NCBI GenBank assembly: GCA_964551295.1
Contig: CAZKDJ010000172.1
Location: 1-8,799 of the forward strand
Reading direction: 5' to 3'
Source of the DNA: JAFGED01 sp964551295
Lineage (GTDB): Bacteria > Chloroflexota > Anaerolineae > B4-G1
DNA: 8,799 nt
A model generated the notes under the pieces. That model was not told the origin of the DNA, did not search any database, and saw only the letters and a list, made by a program, of their open reading frames with translations. How positions within the stretch are numbered: position 1 is the first letter of the stretch; every line of letters begins with the position of its first letter. Position numbers and translations under genes: made by a program. Shown here piece after piece: positions 5,551-8,799 of the stretch.

Positions 5551-7612
5551 GCGAGTTAGCGCCTTCTCCCTCCACGCCTAACCGCGCCATGCGCCGCTCT
5601 CGCTCCCAGGCAGGTAGTTCCGCGGCCTCTTTGTCCGCCATCACCGCTCGCAGATCATAGATCTGGTCTCGCAGCAGCGCCGCTTTTTCGAACTCGAGCT
5701 CCTTCGCCGCCGCCTTCATCTGCCGCTCCAACTCGCGGATCAGACGGGCCAGTTCGTCCTTGGATAGCTGCGCCACGCCGCGCGCTTCCTCTACTTCTTC
5801 CTCGACGCCCACAGATATCCGCATGCGCTCGGTCAGATCGTGCACCGCCTTGACGATGGAGACCGGCACGATGCCGTGCTCCTCGTTGTATGCCTCCTGC
5901 ACCTTACGCCGCCGCTCCGTCTCGTCGATGGCCCGCCGCATCGAGTCGGTGATCCGATCGGCGTACATGATCGCCATCCCGTCGACGTGACGCGCCGTCC
6001 TTCCGACGGTCTGGATCAGCGCCGTGTCGGAGCGCAAAAAGCCCTCCTTGTCGGCGTCCAGGATGGCCACCAGGCTGACCTCCGGCAGATCGAGGCCCTC
6101 TCGCAGTAGGTTGATGCCCACGACGACGTCGTACGCCCCCAAGCGCAGGTCGCGCAGGATCTCGACCCGCTCCAGCGTCTGAACCTCGCTGTGCAGATAG
6201 TGCACCTTGATGCCCAACTCTTTCAAGTAGTCGGCTAGGTCCTCGGCCATGCGCTTGGTCAACGTGGTGACCAGCACGCGCTCGCCCCGTTCGATCCGCT
6301 GGTTAATCTGGCCGATCAGGTCGTCCACCTGGCCCTGCACCGGCTTGACCACGATCTGGGGATCGACGACGCCGGTGGGCCGGATGATCTGCTGCACCAC
6401 CTGCTGGCTGTGCTCCAGCTCGTAGGGACTGGGCGTGGCGGAGGTGTAGATGACCTGGTTGACCCGCTCCTCGAACTCGTCAAAGTTGAGCGGGCGGTTG
6501 TCCATCGCCGAGGGCAGCCGGAAGCCGTAATCGACCAGCACCCGCTTGCGGCTCTGATCGCCATTGTACATCCCCCGCACCTGCGGGATCGCCATGTGTG
6601 ACTCGTCCACCACCAACAAGTAATCGGCGGGAAAGTAATCGAGCAACGTCCACGGCGGCGCGCCGGGCAGTCGCCGCTCCAGGTGCCGGGAATAGTTCTC
6701 GATGCCGGAGCAGTAGCCAATCTCGCGGATCATCTCCAGGTCATACTGCGTGCGCTGCTCCAATCGCTGCGCCTCCAGCAGCTTGTTCTGGCTGCGCAGT
6801 TGGTGCAGCCGCTGTTCCAGCTCGGCCTCGATATCGGCCAGGGCCTCGTCCAGCGTCTCCTCGGGGGTGATAAACTGCTTGGCCGGAAAGATGCGTACCT
6901 CGTCCAACTCCTGCAGCACCTCGCCGGTGAGCGTGCTGACCTCGGTGATGCGCTCGATCTCGTCCCCCCAGAAGCTGAAGCGATAGACCGTCTCGCCGTA
7001 GGCGGGCATCACCTCCAGCGTGTCGCCGCGCACGCGGAAGGTGCCCGGGATCAACTCCAGGTCGTTGCGCTTGTAATAGATGGACACCAGGTGACGAAGC
7101 AAGCCGTTGCGCCGCTGTTTCTCCCCCCGCTTCAGTTCGATCATCACCCGGCCCCACTCGTGAGGATCACCCAGGGCATAGATGCACGAGACGGAGGCCA
7201 CGATGATCACGTCCTTGCGCGAGAACAGGACCGTCGTGGCGGCCAGGCGCAGCCGCTGGATCTCCTCGTTGATGTCGGCGTCCTTTTCGATGTACAGGTC
7301 ATGCCTGGGGATGTACGCCTCCGGCTGGTAGTAGTCGTAGTAGGAGACGAAATACTCGACGGCGTTGTGAGGAAAAAACTCGCGGAACTCGGCGTAAAGC
7401 TGGGCGGCCAGCGTCTTGTTGTGTGTGAGCACGAGCGTAGGTTTTTGCGTCTGCTCAATGACCTTGGAAACGACGTAGGTTTTCCCGGTGCCGGTGGCTC
7501 CCAGCAGCGTCTGATGCGCGTATCCGCGCTCCACGCCGTCGACGAGCTGCGCGATTGCCTCCGGCTGATCGCCCGTCGGCTCGAACTCTGAGACAAGTTG
7601 AAACTGTGGCAT
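5543..7612 (-). CDS. uvrB: UvrABC system protein B (excision repair helicase)
   Basis: A full-length UvrB of 689 residues (E. coli 673). It receives damaged DNA from UvrA, verifies the lesion by strand opening, and loads UvrC for dual incision. Seen in order: FEPTGDQPEAI (10-20); Walker A GATGTGKT (38-45); the beta-hairpin segment YYDYYQPEAYIP (91-102) that clamps DNA; helicase motif II DESH (336-339); TSATP (390-394); GINLLREGLDLPEV (499-512); the motif VI region QTVGRTARH (534-542) where the arginine finger sits; and a C-terminal UVR domain at about 616-655 (ELEFEKAALLRDQI) that contacts UvrC. The ATG at 7612 has a strong GAGGAG 4 nt upstream (7617-7622). The residue after GR in motif VI is T where many homologues have A, a conservative change. 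A LexA-type box in the upstream region suggests SOS control. Its stop overlaps the convergent gene. Confidence 0.98.
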   Translation of the reverse strand: MPQFQLVSEFEPTGDQPEAIAQLVDGVERGYAHQTLLGATGTGKTYVVSKVIEQTQKPTLVLTHNKTLAAQLYAEFREFFPHNAVEYFVSYYDYYQPEAYIPRHDLYIEKDADINEEIQRLRLAATTVLFSRKDVIIVASVSCIYALGDPHEWGRVMIELKRGEKQRRNGLLRHLVSIYYKRNDLELIPGTFRVRGDTLEVMPAYGETVYRFSFWGDEIERITEVSTLTGEVLQELDEVRIFPAKQFITPEETLDEALADIEAELEQRLHQLRSQNKLLEAQRLEQRTQYDLEMIREIGYCSGIENYSRHLERRLPGAPPWTLLDYFPADYLLVVDESHMAIPQVRGMYNGDQSRKRVLVDYGFRLPSAMDNRPLNFDEFEERVNQVIYTSATPSPYELEHSQQVVQQIIRPTGVVDPQIVVKPVQGQVDDLIGQINQRIERGERVLVTTLTKRMAEDLADYLKELGIKVHYLHSEVQTLERVEILRDLRLGAYDVVVGINLLREGLDLPEVSLVAILDADKEGFLRSDTALIQTVGRTARHVDGMAIMYADRITDSMRRAIDETERRRKVQEAYNEEHGIVPVSIVKAVHDLTERMRISVGVEEEVEEARGVAQLSKDELARLIRELERQMKAAAKELEFEKAALLRDQIYDLRAVMADKEAAELPAWERERRMARLGVEGEGANSPS

Positions 7613-7680
7613 AAATCTCCTCGCAGTACAAGGCTACATGACAACATGCGTGCGAAATGTAAAACGTGACAAAAGTGACG

Positions 7681-7708
7681 CTTACGCTTCACGCCTCACG
7701 CCTCAATA
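7681..7708. repeat. Short degenerate heptamer tandem repeat in the uvrB leader
   Basis: Four consecutive 7-mers read CTTACGC, TTCACGC, CTCACGC and CTCAATA on the plus strand. The first three differ by one or two bases and the fourth has decayed. Directly to the left, GTGAC occurs twice, 4 nt apart (7666-7670 and 7675-7679). The array lies between the SOS box and the uvrB ATG, inside the predicted untranslated leader. Function unknown; it may simply be replication slippage. Confidence 0.5.
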
Positions 7709-7721
7709 GAACACGTGTTCG
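7708..7721 (-). promoter_or_regulatory. LexA (SOS) box upstream of uvrB, Gram-positive type
   Basis: The minus strand reads CGAACACGTGTTCT, whose core GAACACGTGTTC is a perfect 12-bp palindrome. It matches the Gram-positive LexA consensus CGAAC-N4-GTTCG at all but the last base. It begins 4 bp downstream of the TACAAT -10 of the predicted uvrB promoter and so covers the likely transcription start, where LexA would repress. uvrB is a classical SOS gene in many bacteria, which makes the assignment strong. A Gram-positive-type box is also known for LexA of the green non-sulfur bacterium Dehalococcoides. Confidence 0.82.
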
Positions 7722-7725
7722 CCCC

Positions 7726-7754
7726 ATTGTACCGCACATCGCTCCAACGCGCCA
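7726..7754 (-). promoter_or_regulatory. Probable uvrB promoter
   Basis: On the minus strand TACAAT (7726-7731) is a good -10. The -35 region is poor: TGGCGC at 17 bp spacing, or CTGGCG at 18 bp. The transcript would start near 7719, inside the LexA box, and have a leader of roughly 107 nt before the uvrB ATG. Confidence 0.5.
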
Positions 7755-7758
7755 GAAC

Positions 7759-7787
7759 TTGCAGCGCAAGTCATTGTGTGGTATTGT
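7759..7787 (+). promoter_or_regulatory. Possible promoter of the peptidoglycan-binding protein gene
   Basis: TTGCAG (7759-7764), a 17-bp spacer and TATTGT (7782-7787) would start transcription near 7794. Both boxes are only partial matches (3 and 4 of 6). It is divergent from the uvrB promoter, with the -35 regions nearly touching. Confidence 0.3.
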
Positions 7788-7868
7788 TGGGGAAACCTAC
7801 ACACATGCTTGAGGGCGCTTCGCGTCATGCAGCAAGCGCTCGACTTCAGCCCTTCCAACAGAGTCGAT

Positions 7869-8799
7869 ATGAACTCTCGAATCCCTTTTTTCATCTTTGC
7901 CGGCGTCTTGGCACTGGTACTGTTGCTAATCGGAATTGGCGGTCCGGCATTGGTGAGCCAAGCCTACAACCAAAACTATGCCGATTGCATCTACCCCGGC
8001 GTTAGCGTCTACGGCGTGGACCTCAGCGGCATGACCGTGGATGAGGCCGTGGTCACCCTGCGGGGCACGTTCCCCAATCCCGCCGTACAACCGCTTACCC
8101 TAAGCGACGGAGAACGCACCTGGAACCGCACCTGGGCCGATCTGGGGATCAAGCTTGATCCAGTATCGACCGCTCAATTAGCCTATCAGGTGGGACGGAA
8201 GGGAACGCCCAGGGAAAACCGAGCTGCACAAATCAAAGCGCTTGCCGCCGGCTGGCAGGTATCCCCCATTATCATCCTGCCCGACGCGGCCGAAGCCACC
8301 GCGGCGTTAGAAGCCCTGGCCCCCGAAGTGGCCATCCCTCCGGTCAACGCCGGCTTCACCATCCAGCCTGATGGCGTCGTCCCAGTGCCGGCCCAAGCCG
8401 GACGCGAACTGGATATCGAGGCCACCGTGACCGCGCTCCCACACGCGGTCAGCGTAGGTCCGGAGGGGCTGGTGCTGAACCTGCTGACCACGCAGGTAGA
8501 ACCAACCATCGGAGATTCAGGCCCGGCACAGGCTCAGGCCGAAGCACTCCTGGCGCAGCCGTTCACGCTATCCGCCTACGACTTTTTGACCAACTTTAGC
8601 ACCCAGTGGTCGGTAGAGCCAACTATCGTGGCAAGCTGGCTGACCGTTCAAGAGGTCAAAGATACAGACGGAGCCCGGCTTGCCGTGGGAGCCCAAGAAG
8701 ACGCGATACGCTCTCATCTGAACACGCTGAACGGCCAACTGACCACCGACCAGGTCACGATTGATATAGAAAAGTCTATTCCACAGATCCAAGCGGCAA
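7869..8799 (+). CDS. Membrane-anchored YoaR/VanW-type putative peptidoglycan-binding protein, partial (C-terminus off the right edge)
   Basis: The frame is open from ATG 7869 to the window end, giving 310 codons. A single hydrophobic helix at about residues 7-30 (FFIFAGVLALVLLLIGIGG) anchors an otherwise extracytoplasmic protein. The block YPGVSVYGVDLSGMTVDEAV (43-61) is the usual lead-in to the putative peptidoglycan-binding domain of YoaR/VanW-like proteins. One domain copy follows at about 70-190, with its landmarks WNRTWADLGIKLDP, QVGRKG and VNAGFTIQPDGVVPVPAQAGR. A second copy seems to start after residue 225 (AEALLAQPFTLSAYD). Relatives end in a VanW domain or an L,D-transpeptidase catalytic domain. 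Which applies here lies outside the window, so no enzyme activity should be assigned. Start is uncertain: in-frame ATG 7827 (14 residues longer, GAGGG 11 nt upstream) and TTG 7809 are alternatives. The gene is divergent from uvrB with no obvious functional link. Confidence 0.85.
   Translation, partial: MNSRIPFFIFAGVLALVLLLIGIGGPALVSQAYNQNYADCIYPGVSVYGVDLSGMTVDEAVVTLRGTFPNPAVQPLTLSDGERTWNRTWADLGIKLDPVSTAQLAYQVGRKGTPRENRAAQIKALAAGWQVSPIIILPDAAEATAALEALAPEVAIPPVNAGFTIQPDGVVPVPAQAGRELDIEATVTALPHAVSVGPEGLVLNLLTTQVEPTIGDSGPAQAQAEALLAQPFTLSAYDFLTNFSTQWSVEPTIVASWLTVQEVKDTDGARLAVGAQEDAIRSHLNTLNGQLTTDQVTIDIEKSIPQIQAA

Noticed and set aside
5549..5564. Hairpin AGGCG-6 nt-CGCCT just past the convergent stops
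   Set aside because: The 5-bp stem is short and neither strand has a T tract after it, so I did not call a terminator. A weak bidirectional role cannot be excluded.
6683..7591. Plus-strand open frame of 302 codons opposite uvrB
   Set aside because: A shadow frame caused by GC-rich codon bias in uvrB. Its translation is low-complexity (L/V/Q/G-rich) without domains.
7703..7894. Minus-strand 63-codon frame upstream of uvrB
   Set aside because: It spans the uvrB promoter and SOS box and is antisense to the start of the peptidoglycan-binding gene. No ribosome site and no domain.

Overview
This is a bacterial window of about 8.8 kb. It holds seven genes, two of them cut by the window edges. I see no mobile element, CRISPR array, tRNA or rRNA. 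Gene content fits a free-living bacterium with a moderately GC-rich genome. A Gram-positive-type LexA box in front of uvrB, a VanW/YoaR-type cell-wall protein and a LacI/GH130 carbohydrate unit would all fit a Chloroflexota (green non-sulfur) lineage. That assignment is an inference from a few weak cues, not something the sequence proves.

Layout: (1) Positions 1-1771 on the minus strand form a sugar-responsive unit. It has a consensus sigma-70-type promoter, a 24-bp perfect palindrome over the predicted transcription start, a LacI-family repressor, and then, 44 bp downstream, the N-terminal two thirds of a GH130 mannoside phosphorylase that runs off the left edge. (2) Positions 1842-4911 on the plus strand carry a second, divergent consensus promoter, an RlmI-type rRNA methyltransferase that probably starts at TTG 1895, and a YgiQ-family radical SAM protein. 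(3) Positions 5017-5550 on the plus strand encode a small zinc-ribbon membrane protein of unknown function. Its stop overlaps the stop of the convergent uvrB by 8 bp. (4) Positions 5543-7612 on the minus strand are uvrB, the nucleotide excision repair helicase. Its upstream region holds a -10-like TACAAT followed directly by a near-perfect SOS box. (5) From 7869 to the right edge on the plus strand lies the N-terminal part of a membrane-anchored, extracytoplasmic protein with YoaR-type putative peptidoglycan-binding repeats.

How the genes work together: the LacI regulator and the phosphorylase look like one autorepressed transcript for intake-side mannoside metabolism. The transport genes expected with such a unit are not in the window. 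The methyltransferase, YgiQ and uvrB are housekeeping genes with no evident link to the sugar unit. Nothing here forms a clearly novel multi-gene system. The most informative features are the regulatory sites: the LacI operator paired with an atypical hinge, and the LexA box.
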